15,187 bases of DNA, taken from Herminiimonas sp. GTDB lineage: Bacteria > Pseudomonadota > Gammaproteobacteria > Burkholderiales > Burkholderiaceae. Positions 7,519 to 13,959 of this stretch are shown here, piece after piece. Numbering within the stretch: position 1 is the stretch's first letter; the number at the start of each line of letters is the position of its first letter. Under the pieces are notes generated by a model. It searched no databases, was not told the origin of the DNA, and saw nothing but the letters and a program-made list of their open reading frames with translations. Location: the NCBI GenBank assembly GCA_014377155.1, contig JACMQD010000286.1, positions 1-15,187 of the forward strand, in the 5' to 3' direction. A program made the position numbers and the translations under genes.

Positions 7519-8235
7519 TCATGGGGCCATACCCTGCAGGCGATGACGCCGCAAGGTACTTACGCCGGTAATGCACAGCGCAAGCCACGCCGAGGCCGAC
7601 ATCATGGCGGCCATCACATCGCTCAGATAATGCACGCCAAGATACATGCGGCTAAGTCCGACCAGCAAGACCATCATGCAGGCACCGACGATTATGAGAA
7701 CTTTCGTCATGCCGCTCGACGGCCGTGAAAGCAGGAAGGCGGCAAGAACCCCATAAAACGCCGTGCTGCCGGCCACGTGACCACTCGGAAAGCTGTACGT
7801 GTCCAGGGTCAGTATTGGTACGTCGAACAACGGCCGGGCTCGCTGGAAAACGTGTTTCAATAAAACATTTAGAACAACGCCCCCGACCACCGCAAAAATG
7901 AGTGTCATGAGCCAATATCGTTCGCCAATTCGCTTCAGATAAACGCCCGCCAGCAATGCCATCAGGAGAATGCCGGTAGTACCATGCATATGGGTAATGG
8001 CCAGCATAACGCTGGTGAAGAAAGGCGTCGCGTGCGTGTGGAACCAGGTGGCAAGCTGAACATCGATCAACGTAATCTTGTCGCCGTGTACAACATCCTC
8101 AGCAATTTCAGCAAACAGCCACCCCGTCAAAAGCAGCGCAATCAAACCGATGGTCAAGTGCATCCCGAGCCAGCCTTCCGGTGAAAGGCGCGCGGCGATG
8201 AAACGTCTTGCAACAGTAGACGTAAGCGGTTTCAT
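7519..8235 (-). CDS. PAP2 superfamily phosphatase (membrane)
   Basis: A 238-residue integral membrane protein with the three active-site blocks of type 2 phosphatidic acid phosphatases: K127-x6-R134-P135 (KHVFQRARP), P150-S-G-H153 (SFPSGHVAG) and S195-R-x5-H202-x3-D206 (SRMYLGVHYLSD). Six hydrophobic segments surround them. The family removes phosphate from phosphatidic acid, lysophosphatidic acid, phosphatidylglycerophosphate or undecaprenyl pyrophosphate; the exact substrate is not shown. The ATG at 8235 is preferred over upstream starts because it gives a short N-terminus before the first membrane helix, although no strong ribosome binding site is visible. It is the first gene of the lipid kinase/phosphoesterase cluster: phosphatase and kinase would act in opposite directions on lipids. 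Confidence 0.88.
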   Translation of the reverse strand: MKPLTSTVARRFIAARLSPEGWLGMHLTIGLIALLLTGWLFAEIAEDVVHGDKITLIDVQLATWFHTHATPFFTSVMLAITHMHGTTGILLMALLAGVYLKRIGERYWLMTLIFAVVGGVVLNVLLKHVFQRARPLFDVPILTLDTYSFPSGHVAGSTAFYGVLAAFLLSRPSSGMTKVLIIVGACMMVLLVGLSRMYLGVHYLSDVMAAMMSASAWLALCITGVSTLRRHRLQGMAP

Positions 8236-8345
8236 TCGTACGTTTAATCGATCAGAATAATGAGGGAAGAATGGCAGGCCCGTTGCGCACGTACTGTCGA
8301 TCATCTTCACTCGACTCTGGCAATCGACAAATTTCCGTGTGGCCA

Positions 8346-8480
8346 CTAAAAAAACCCATGCAGGCCTTCGCCCGGCTGCACGGACCGAACGCGGCGTAGT
8401 TCAGGCGAGATGGGCAATACGCCGTCCAATCGGCGGCACTGGCTATAGCCACGCCAGTATTCGCCATCACGGATGAACAT
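8346..8480 (-). CDS. Possible 44-residue small protein downstream of the HTH gene
   Basis: An ORF starting MFIRDGEYWR and ending GLHGFF, 39 bases after the HTH gene stop on the same strand. Its codons favour G or C in third position like nearby genes, and it is rich in Arg, Gly and aromatic residues, but the ribosome binding site is weak (GAG near -9). Its last codons run through a hairpin plus seven-T tract that reads as a Rho-independent terminator, so either the ORF is chance or the terminator is not used. No family is recognised. It is listed as possible only. Confidence 0.3.
   Translation of the reverse strand: MFIRDGEYWRGYSQCRRLDGVLPISPELRRVRSVQPGEGLHGFF
8348..8380 (-). terminator. Rho-independent terminator after the HTH gene
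   Basis: Read on the minus strand, TGCAG and CTGCA (outer arms at 8380-8376 and 8363-8359) form a GC-rich hairpin with partly paired inner bases. After a short ATGGG it is followed by seven T (complement of 8348-8354). It lies about 140 bases after the HTH gene stop and would separate that gene from the PAP2 cluster. It overlaps the possible 44-residue ORF, which argues against that ORF being fully transcribed. Confidence 0.5.
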
Positions 8481-8519
8481 ACCGATCTCGCGCCTGCACC
8501 TTATCGAACTAAGTCAGCC

Positions 8520-8846
8520 CTAATGCATGATCCGATGACCCTCAGCATCATTTTCGTCCGCAGACTTGGGTTTGCCAGCAAGATCGCTCGCCCGGTACTT
8601 TGAGCGACGGTCGCCCATCAGGTCGCGCAACTCGCGAATGCTAATATCCGATACCTCATGTAGCCGGATCAAAAGCGACGCCCCGATGGGCAGCCGCTTG
8701 TGGCGGATCTTGCTGATCACAGGCGGACCGACTTCAAGGGCACGCGACAATGCGGCATCGTTTTTCAGTTTCATTCGCTCGAGCACCGTATCGAGCAAGC
8801 GGTTGGGGTCATAACTTTGCTGCGCAAGCTGTTCGTGTTCGCTCAT
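8520..8846 (-). CDS. Small Cro/C1-like helix-turn-helix protein
   Basis: A 108-residue protein starting MSEHEQLAQQ, with an excellent GGAGGAG ribosome binding site just before the ATG. Residues about 18-65 form an HTH unit: L-x-L-K-N-D-A-A-L-S-R-A-L as first helices, and P-P-V-I-S-K-I-R-H-K-R-L as the recognition helix, followed by G-A-S-L-L-I-R-L-H-E and S-I-R-E-L-R-D-L-M-G-D-R-R. This arrangement is common in small regulators of Oxalobacteraceae whose targets are not known. The C-terminal 35 residues are charged and probably disordered. It faces away from the T3SS locus across an AT-rich gap, so a regulatory link with the locus is possible but not shown. Confidence 0.8.
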   Translation of the reverse strand: MSEHEQLAQQSYDPNRLLDTVLERMKLKNDAALSRALEVGPPVISKIRHKRLPIGASLLIRLHEVSDISIRELRDLMGDRRSKYRASDLAGKPKSADENDAEGHRIMH

Positions 8847-9622
8847 GATCTCCTCCAATGTGTTGTTTCAAGACGCGGGTGCAATTGTTGACATGTTTCC
8901 TGCGCTAAAATTCCCGCATAAACAAAAAAGATGCTGGTCTGCAGTAGATATTTTATTGATTAAGATCATGAAAAGCAGATGAGGCAGTGTTTCTTAAAGC
9001 AAAACAGCCTTTTGCCCATCGATGCTAGTTCGTTTCAAAACTTGGTGCGCAGGGTAAATAAAACTGGATGCAACACCGACCTCTTATAGTGGTCATACAG
9101 ACACTAAATTATAGAGTTAAATTTGTCGCGCGAACGGAGAATTTGCCGGCGCTTTTTGCGAATGTATATTTTACAAAATACCGTTGAGCCAGCTTGCATG
9201 TCCACATAAATATCCGTCCTCCTATTAACTTGGCAAATTCAAGAAGTATTCGGGAAATAGTAATCTCACGTTGTGCTGGTCCCCGACTGAAAATTACTAA
9301 GGTACGGAAGCAAGCGGTGTGAGTGCGTACGATAAAAACCTGATTCCGTTTAGCTCGGCCATGACCTGAGCATCGCCTCCTGTAATCACTCTGACGGCAA
9401 GCAATGCTGCAGATTCGCCAGACTTGAGCGCTCATTTTGTCCTTGGCATTTGCCTGCGCTATAGCAATGGTGTGCAATGCCGGCCCGGGCGTTGTTTTCC
9501 ATAATGGAACCGAAAGGCGATTGCCGATACCTATGTAGACGACGACTTGATCAAGCATGTCAGCGCAGGTCGACATCGCTATATGTCTCTGCTACCGCCT
9601 CGCCATCCACACCGGGAAATCA
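8847..9622. other. AT-rich intergenic stretch without a convincing gene
   Basis: Nearly 780 bases with a visible drop in GC between about 8880 and 9340. All six frames give only short or compositionally odd readings; the longest (minus strand 9109-9576) shows no motif and no ribosome binding site. Small structures are present: GCAAAA/TTTTGC hairpin arms at 8999-9015, and an imperfect inverted repeat at 9081-9116 (CTCTTATAGTG against CACTA plus TATAGAG). A weak hrp-box-like site is at 9506-9533. The stretch marks the border between the core genes and the secretion locus. Confidence 0.6.
9506..9533 (+). promoter_or_regulatory. Weak candidate hrp box before the 9623 membrane gene
   Basis: GGAACC (9506-9511), 15 bases, then ATACCTA (9527-9533). 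The HrpL consensus is GGAACC-N15/16-CCACNNA. The -35 half is perfect and the spacing is the same as in the two better boxes; the -10 half keeps A, C and the last A but lacks both leading C. It lies 90 bases before the ATG at 9623. Suggestive only because of its place and spacing. Confidence 0.3.
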
Positions 9623-10222
9623 ATGAACATTCAAAGACAGATTACGGGTATCCGCTCGAAAGTGCGTTCGCCGCACGATGTGACGGTGTTTTTCCTCAAG
9701 TCCTTGCTGCTGTCATTCTGGCTCGGTATCAGCCTGCTCGCCGTCCTCGCCATGCCATCGATTGCAACCGATGTCCCGCTTGCCAACGGCCTGCCGCGCA
9801 TCATCGCTTTTGTACTGCTGATTTGCGGCTGCGCCTATGCCATGGGTGCCTGCTTTTTGGTTGGCGTTAAAACAGGCGGTGCCCGGAATACGCCGATTCG
9901 CCGTTTGACCGAGAGCGAGGTTGCCGTCGTCAAGCAAAAGCCACGCATCATTCACGTGGCTGGGCTAGCAGGCATGTTGTTACTGCTTTTTGCCCCGGCG
10001 GCGTACTCGACATTTAACCGGCACATCGCATCGACGGACATCGAAAGTGCGCCCGCGCACATCCAACCCGCAGTGACTGAAGTTTCCACCAAGTGCTCTG
10101 AAATTGCCGGACTGGAGCGAAAACTTTTTCAGTCCAATGAAAAAACCGTCATGGCCGAGTGCCTGATGCAATACGAGCAGAAACATGCCGGGTTCCGTGT
10201 TGCCAACATGCTGAAAAAGTAG
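9623..10222 (+). CDS. Three-TM membrane protein of unknown function at the T3SS border
   Basis: A 199-residue protein if started at MNIQRQITGI, with GGGAAA about 6 bases upstream; a start at 9557 would add 22 residues. Three strongly hydrophobic segments are seen (about 23-45, 57-82 and 109-130). A 70-residue polar C-terminal part follows, with two cysteines (C158 and C180) that could form a disulfide if it is outside the membrane. A basic loop (R-R-x-T-E-S-E-V) joins the second and third segments. I recognise no family and it matches no core T3SS part that I know. It reads in the same direction as the secretion genes and may have its own weak hrp box, so it may be an accessory membrane protein of the locus. 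Confidence 0.65.
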   Translation: MNIQRQITGIRSKVRSPHDVTVFFLKSLLLSFWLGISLLAVLAMPSIATDVPLANGLPRIIAFVLLICGCAYAMGACFLVGVKTGGARNTPIRRLTESEVAVVKQKPRIIHVAGLAGMLLLLFAPAAYSTFNRHIASTDIESAPAHIQPAVTEVSTKCSEIAGLERKLFQSNEKTVMAECLMQYEQKHAGFRVANMLKK

Positions 10223-10283
10223 GTTGCAGGTTTTAAGATTTTCACCAATACGGTCCAGTAACAATAAAATTTTCGGTTGAGGT

Positions 10284-10311
10284 GGAACCGAGATCCCGGA
10301 GACGCTACTCA
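10284..10311 (+). promoter_or_regulatory. HrpL-type hrp box before the harpin-like gene
   Basis: GGAACC (10284-10289), 15 bases, then CTACTCA (10305-10311). This matches the HrpL consensus GGAACC-N15/16-CCACNNA in all but one fixed base (T for C at the second place of the -10 half). It lies in the only sizeable gap between two plus-strand genes and points at the harpin-like gene, leaving a leader of about 160 bases. A short inverted repeat (TCGGTT 10273-10278, AACCGA 10286-10291) overlaps the -35 half. HrpL is an ECF sigma factor that drives hrp genes in group I Hrp systems. Confidence 0.7.
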
Positions 10312-10476
10312 TCATGCGCATGGCGAGCGAGTTAATGTACTTCGCTCCTTTTAGTTGTTGTAGAGAAGATCGAGAATGGTGTAGGTCATGCCGATCTTTT
10401 GCCAGTGCAGGTGTCGGAAATTGTCGATGAGCCGGATAGCCGGTTTGTGTTTCGTTTGATTTATTCAGGAGGATCA

Positions 10477-11091
10477 ATGGCTGCTGTCGGAGTAACGCAA
10501 GGACAGAGTGAAGCTTTCATCTCGATGTTGCCTATCAATTCTCAAAACCATACTGCTAGTCCGCCTAACGTCAATGAGACAGGTACAGCGAGGGGAGCTT
10601 CGGTTGCCCTAACAGGTGGTCGTTCAGATCGTCCTCAGTCACTGGATGAAAATCATGATGCCCACGCCTTGGGCGGCCTGACCCCCGGGCAAGCTCAACA
10701 GAGTAGCACCGCGCCAGCACAAGATGCAGTTGTGAAAAAGCTCCAGGAGATGGTTGAGAAGTTGAGCAAGGAGCTATCTTCCTTGACTACCGAAATCGGC
10801 ATGCTCAGCGCGGCCAATGGAGAGTTGAACAGACAGTTGACTGCGAAGCGGACGCCCGCTGCTGAAGCGGTCAGTGGTGCCTATCCAAACAGGGCGAACG
10901 GCTCGAATAATGGCTCTACTGGTTCTTCTTCGCTATTCGGTAACCATCTCAACTCCATGGCGCCAGGTATGGGCAGCTCTTTTGGCGGCTTTCCAGGCAA
11001 ATCAAACAGCTTTGCGCTAGGTGGACTCGTGGGCATGGGCATAGGCTCAAGCTTGATTGGCGCGTTGCTGCTTGGCGGTTTGATGTTCTGA
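10477..11091 (+). CDS. Harpin- or translocator-like T3SS substrate candidate
   Basis: A 204-residue protein with a very strong AGGAGG ribosome binding site; the upstream in-frame start at 10399 is not needed. It contains no Cys and no Trp. Residues 1-80 are polar and Ser/Thr/Gln-rich. Residues 86-121 keep a perfect heptad spacing of hydrophobics (V86, L89, V93, L96, L100, L103, I107, L110, L117, L121, with N114 at a core place), a coiled coil. Residues 140-178 are rich in Gly, Ser and Asn, and 179-204 are a glycine-rich hydrophobic tail. Heat-stable, Cys-free, Gly-rich secreted proteins are the harpin type, and coiled coil plus hydrophobic segment is a translocator trait; family membership is inferred from composition only. 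An hrp box stands upstream, and the hrpZ harpin holds the matching place in P. syringae. Confidence 0.6.
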   Translation: MAAVGVTQGQSEAFISMLPINSQNHTASPPNVNETGTARGASVALTGGRSDRPQSLDENHDAHALGGLTPGQAQQSSTAPAQDAVVKKLQEMVEKLSKELSSLTTEIGMLSAANGELNRQLTAKRTPAAEAVSGAYPNRANGSNNGSTGSSSLFGNHLNSMAPGMGSSFGGFPGKSNSFALGGLVGMGIGSSLIGALLLGGLMF

Positions 11092-11117
11092 TTTTGCAAA
11101 TATTCTGATTGATTCCG

Positions 11118-11543
11118 ATGACGATGCTAATGCCCCTCCAGCCAAGCCCAGCGGTCCAGACCTTGTTGCAAATCAAGGAGGTCCCGGTTCTATCACTCGC
11201 GGAACGGGCAAAGGATCACCTTTTCAGGGAAAAGCTGAAGCTACTACAAGCCGAAGCGCGCATCGCCTACGAATCGGCGATTGAAGAATTTGCTGAAAAG
11301 CTGGCCAACGGTCAGCCTGAATTGGCGGCGCAGCAGGGCGCCGTGCGGGGTGCTGCCCTGGCGCGGCATTCGCGACGCGCCGGCGCAGATGCCAAGCAGC
11401 GCGTCGCTTATGCGACGCTGTTGATGACTGCCGCTATTCTCAATAGAAACAATCCCACCTGGAACGCTGCCGATGCGTCGAGCGACCGGCCGGATTTTTC
11501 CGATGACATCGTCATGCTGATGGACATGAATCTGGAGGACTGA
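11118..11543 (+). CDS. Unrecognised 141-residue helical protein in the T3SS locus
   Basis: An ORF with several in-frame ATGs (11118, 11124, 11130) and no clear ribosome binding site. It begins 26 bases after the harpin-like gene and probably belongs to the same hrp-box transcript. Residues 26-65 (A-E-R-A-K-D-H-L-F-R-E-K-L to E-E-F-A-E-K-L) form a long charged amphipathic helix, and residues 90-110 form a second helix (A-Y-A-T-L-L-M-T-A-A-I-L-N). The C-terminus is acidic (D-F-S-D-D-I-V-M-L-M-D-M-N-L-E-D). There is no Cys, no signal peptide and no membrane segment. It could be a chaperone or a secreted part of the apparatus, but it is not a class I chaperone or pilin that I recognise. Confidence 0.55.
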   Translation: MTMLMPLQPSPAVQTLLQIKEVPVLSLAERAKDHLFREKLKLLQAEARIAYESAIEEFAEKLANGQPELAAQQGAVRGAALARHSRRAGADAKQRVAYATLLMTAAILNRNNPTWNAADASSDRPDFSDDIVMLMDMNLED

Positions 11544-11587
11544 CACCGCAATTCCAAGTAAAGCAAACCGACACCCTAAAAAATATT

Positions 11588-11615
11588 GGAACCAGACAAC
11601 GCTGTCGACCACCCA
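11588..11615 (+). promoter_or_regulatory. HrpL-type hrp box before sctI, perfect consensus
   Basis: GGAACC (11588-11593), 15 bases, then CCACCCA (11609-11615). Every fixed base of the HrpL consensus GGAACC-N15/16-CCACNNA is met. It lies in the 221-base gap between the 11118 gene and sctI and points at sctI. The implied start is near 11623, with a leader of about 140 bases. It shows that sctI-sctJ-sctK-sctL can be transcribed apart from the harpin-like gene. Confidence 0.8.
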
Positions 11616-11764
11616 TCTTTATCAGGTCGTTGGAAATTGCGACGCAAGGGCCGGAAAATACTGCCGTGGTGATGTAGCGGGCGTGGCGTAGGCTGGAAAT
11701 CAGCCGGGCCTGTAGCCTGAGATCAACGTGCCAGGAAAATAACGAGACAACGTCAGGAGCCAGC

Positions 11765-12175
11765 ATGAATGCAGTCGCACCCGTCACCGCACAGCCAGAG
11801 ATCATCTCAGCCGGCAAGGGCTCTTCGCCGGCCTCGCTCGACGGCGGTGTCCACAACGATGCCGGCGACGGCGCCCAGTTTCGTGCTGCTTTAGAGCGGC
11901 ACATGCAGTCTTCCTCGCCGCCTGCAAAGGTGGAGGCGAACAAGGTGTCGCTTGGCGACAGGATGATGAATCGTACCTCCGACCTCGCTACCGAGATCAA
12001 GAAGGACCAGCAATATGTGTCGAAGCTGCTGGAGCAGGCAACGCGGAGCGCTGACTCGATGCAGCTGATGAAAGCGATGATGGCGATGAACGACTACCAG
12101 ATGCGAGTCCAGTTCATTTCCAAAGCGGCGTCCAAGGCGACCTCGGCGCTCGATCAGCTCACCAAGCTGCAATAG
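11765..12175 (+). CDS. sctI: T3SS inner rod protein SctI (HrpB)
   Basis: A 136-residue protein with AGGAG about 6 bases before the ATG. The N-terminal half is polar and flexible, and the C-terminal part (about 62-136) is helical with the pattern of SctI proteins: L-G-D-R-M-M, then Q-L-M-K-A-M-M-A-M-N-D-Y-Q-M-R-V-Q-F-I-S-K and K-A-T-S-A-L-D-Q-L near the end. SctI builds the rod that links the inner-membrane export apparatus with the needle or pilus. Its length is close to HrpB of Pseudomonas. It has no Cys. It is the first gene after the perfect hrp box and is followed at once by sctJ, as in the hrpB-hrcJ pair of group I systems. Confidence 0.88.
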   Translation: MNAVAPVTAQPEIISAGKGSSPASLDGGVHNDAGDGAQFRAALERHMQSSSPPAKVEANKVSLGDRMMNRTSDLATEIKKDQQYVSKLLEQATRSADSMQLMKAMMAMNDYQMRVQFISKAASKATSALDQLTKLQ

Positions 12176-12177
12176 CC

Positions 12178-13092
12178 ATGATGTCTTGGAGGGTCATGGC
12201 CGGTCCCCGATCCGGCTTCGAACATGTTGCCAAGAGTCACTTTTTAAGCCGAGTCTTGGTGATCGCCGCCTGGATTTTCGTCGTCGCTGCATTGTCGGCA
12301 TGCAGCGAGCGGGTCAACCTCCAGACTAGCCTGAAAGACGGCGACGCCAACGAAATCCTGTCGACTTTGAGTCGCAATGGCATCGACGCCAAAAAAACGG
12401 CGACCAAAGAAGGTGTCACGCTGACGGTCAAGGAAGCTGATATCGCACGCGCAACCGATGTGATGCAGGCGGCCGGTCTGCCGCGACGGAGCTTGTCGAG
12501 CCTGGGACAAATTTTTAAGAAAGAAGGCATGATTTCGACGCCGCTCGAAGAGCGCGCTCGGTACATCTACGGCCTGTCGCAGGAGCTGGAGCATACGCTG
12601 CAAGAATTCGATCGCGTGGTCGCCGCTCGCGTGCACGTGGTCCTGCCAGAGCGCGTGGCCCCGGGTGAAGCAATCCAGCCGTCGTCAGCTGCCGTTTTTA
12701 TCAAATACCGGCCGCCGTTCGATGAGGACAGTAACCTGCCGCGGATTCGACAACTGGTGGCCTCCAGTATTCCTGGGTTGACCGGCGAGGAGGGCCTTGC
12801 AAAAGTATCGATCGTGATGAGTGCCACGGAAAATACCGAGCCGAACATCGAATGGACCAAGGTCGGTCCGTTCAGCATCCAGGTAGGGTCGGCGAGCAGT
12901 TTGACCTATACGTTATGGGGCCTGATTCTGCTGTGCGTAGTGGCGCTGATCTGGGCACTGGGCATGACAGCAGCGCGCGACAGCCGAGTGATGGAATGGT
13001 ACAGGAATGCCATGAAAAGATTCCCTTTTTTGAACGCCGCGGGAATAGGCAAGAAGCCCGTTCCGAAGGCTGCAACAAATGAATCGAGTTAA
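12178..13092 (+). CDS. sctJ: T3SS inner-membrane ring lipoprotein SctJ (HrcJ)
   Basis: A 304-residue protein. A signal peptide ends in the lipobox L39-S-A-C42, so C42 would be lipidated. Two ring-building domains follow (about 45-110 and 120-215), with S-L-K-D-G-D-A-N-E-I, L-P-R-R-S-L-S-S-L-G-Q-I-F-K-K-E-G-M-I and R-V-H-V-V-L-P-E-R as strong SctJ/YscJ signatures. A transmembrane helix is at about 243-265, followed by a short basic tail. It forms the inner-membrane ring of the secretin-injectisome base. The start may be ATG 12178 or 12196: the latter has a GGAGG just 3 bases upstream, the former has none and sits 2 bases after the sctI stop, which suggests coupling. Confidence 0.95.
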   Translation: MMSWRVMAGPRSGFEHVAKSHFLSRVLVIAAWIFVVAALSACSERVNLQTSLKDGDANEILSTLSRNGIDAKKTATKEGVTLTVKEADIARATDVMQAAGLPRRSLSSLGQIFKKEGMISTPLEERARYIYGLSQELEHTLQEFDRVVAARVHVVLPERVAPGEAIQPSSAAVFIKYRPPFDEDSNLPRIRQLVASSIPGLTGEEGLAKVSIVMSATENTEPNIEWTKVGPFSIQVGSASSLTYTLWGLILLCVVALIWALGMTAARDSRVMEWYRNAMKRFPFLNAAGIGKKPVPKAATNESS

Positions 13093-13253
13093 ATCGTACC
13101 GTTGAAGCGGCCTACCGGATGGAGCCGGACGTGCATCGAATGGGAAAGCGGTTTTTAAAACTTTTGACTGCAGGCAGGATGCGTCGGTACGTTGTAATGC
13201 TGCTTGCACATTTTTTGGAAATTATTTCAGTCAGCTCATCGAAAGACCCTGTC

Positions 13254-13922
13254 ATGTTGCCGAGTTCGCTTTTTGATTGGTGGTTTGCACCGTGGACTTA
13301 CGCAGTCGACCCGATCCTGCGCCTGCCGCTTGCGCAGGATCGGCTGGGGCAACGCGACGGCTATCGGGTGTGGTGCGATCAGGCGCAGGTTGCGCAGGAT
13401 TTTCCGGCGCAGTTTCATGTGGCATGGCACGTCGCGGCCATATCCGACAGTGCGGAACTGGTTGCGACCGCCAGACTGTTCGGCGGATTGTTTGCAGCGC
13501 GCCAGCATGATCAGGCGCTGCTGGGTTTGCTGACGATCGAGGACCGGAAATGGTGCCTTGCGATTGCCGCAACCCAGCCGCTCCAGCATTGCACGCGCGC
13601 TCGCTATGCCGCGGACGATGGTATCGATGTGCTTGGATTGGTCGAGCTGGCACGCTGGCTCGACAGTGGGTTTCCCGGGCTATGGTCGCGCTTGCGGCTT
13701 TTGCTTTCTAGCACCACTTCGCTGCAGGTGGACCGACGCTTGCGCGAAGCCGACAAACCGGCGATCGAGCCGAATTCCGCGCTGCTAAGGGCGCAACGTT
13801 GCTGGCGCTTGTGTCGCAGCCGAGTCGAGGCGTCAAGATCGCATGCGCAAAACACGGACTATGCCGAGCACAATGGTCGAGCAAGCATCCGGACGGCGGC
13901 GATGGCAATGGCAGCACTGTAA
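13254..13922 (+). CDS. sctK: T3SS sorting-platform protein SctK (HrpD)
   Basis: A 222-residue protein started at MLPSSLFDWW. An open frame reaches back to 13119, but that stretch is AT-richer and unlike coding sequence, and none of its starts has a good ribosome binding site. The N-terminal D-W-W-F-A-P-W-T-Y-A-V-D-P and the helical, Leu/Ala-rich middle fit SctK/HrpD proteins, which join the cytoplasmic ring protein SctQ to the inner-membrane ring. Sequence conservation of this family is weak, so the call leans on position: between hrcJ and the SctL gene, exactly as in P. syringae. The C-terminus after about 190 is polar. Confidence 0.7.
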   Translation: MLPSSLFDWWFAPWTYAVDPILRLPLAQDRLGQRDGYRVWCDQAQVAQDFPAQFHVAWHVAAISDSAELVATARLFGGLFAARQHDQALLGLLTIEDRKWCLAIAATQPLQHCTRARYAADDGIDVLGLVELARWLDSGFPGLWSRLRLLLSSTTSLQVDRRLREADKPAIEPNSALLRAQRCWRLCRSRVEASRSHAQNTDYAEHNGRASIRTAAMAMAAL

Positions 13923-13959
13923 CCAAGCGATCAGGTTGACGAATCGAGATGAGGTTGTG

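Noticed and set aside
9109..9576. A 155-codon minus-strand frame in the AT-rich gap
   Set aside because: No ribosome binding site, odd composition with many Cys and Arg, no motif, and it crosses the composition change; it reads like a chance frame.
13119..13253. N-terminal extension of sctK by 45 codons
   Set aside because: The stretch is AT-richer than its surroundings, has poor start signals, and the SctK-like sequence begins after 13254.
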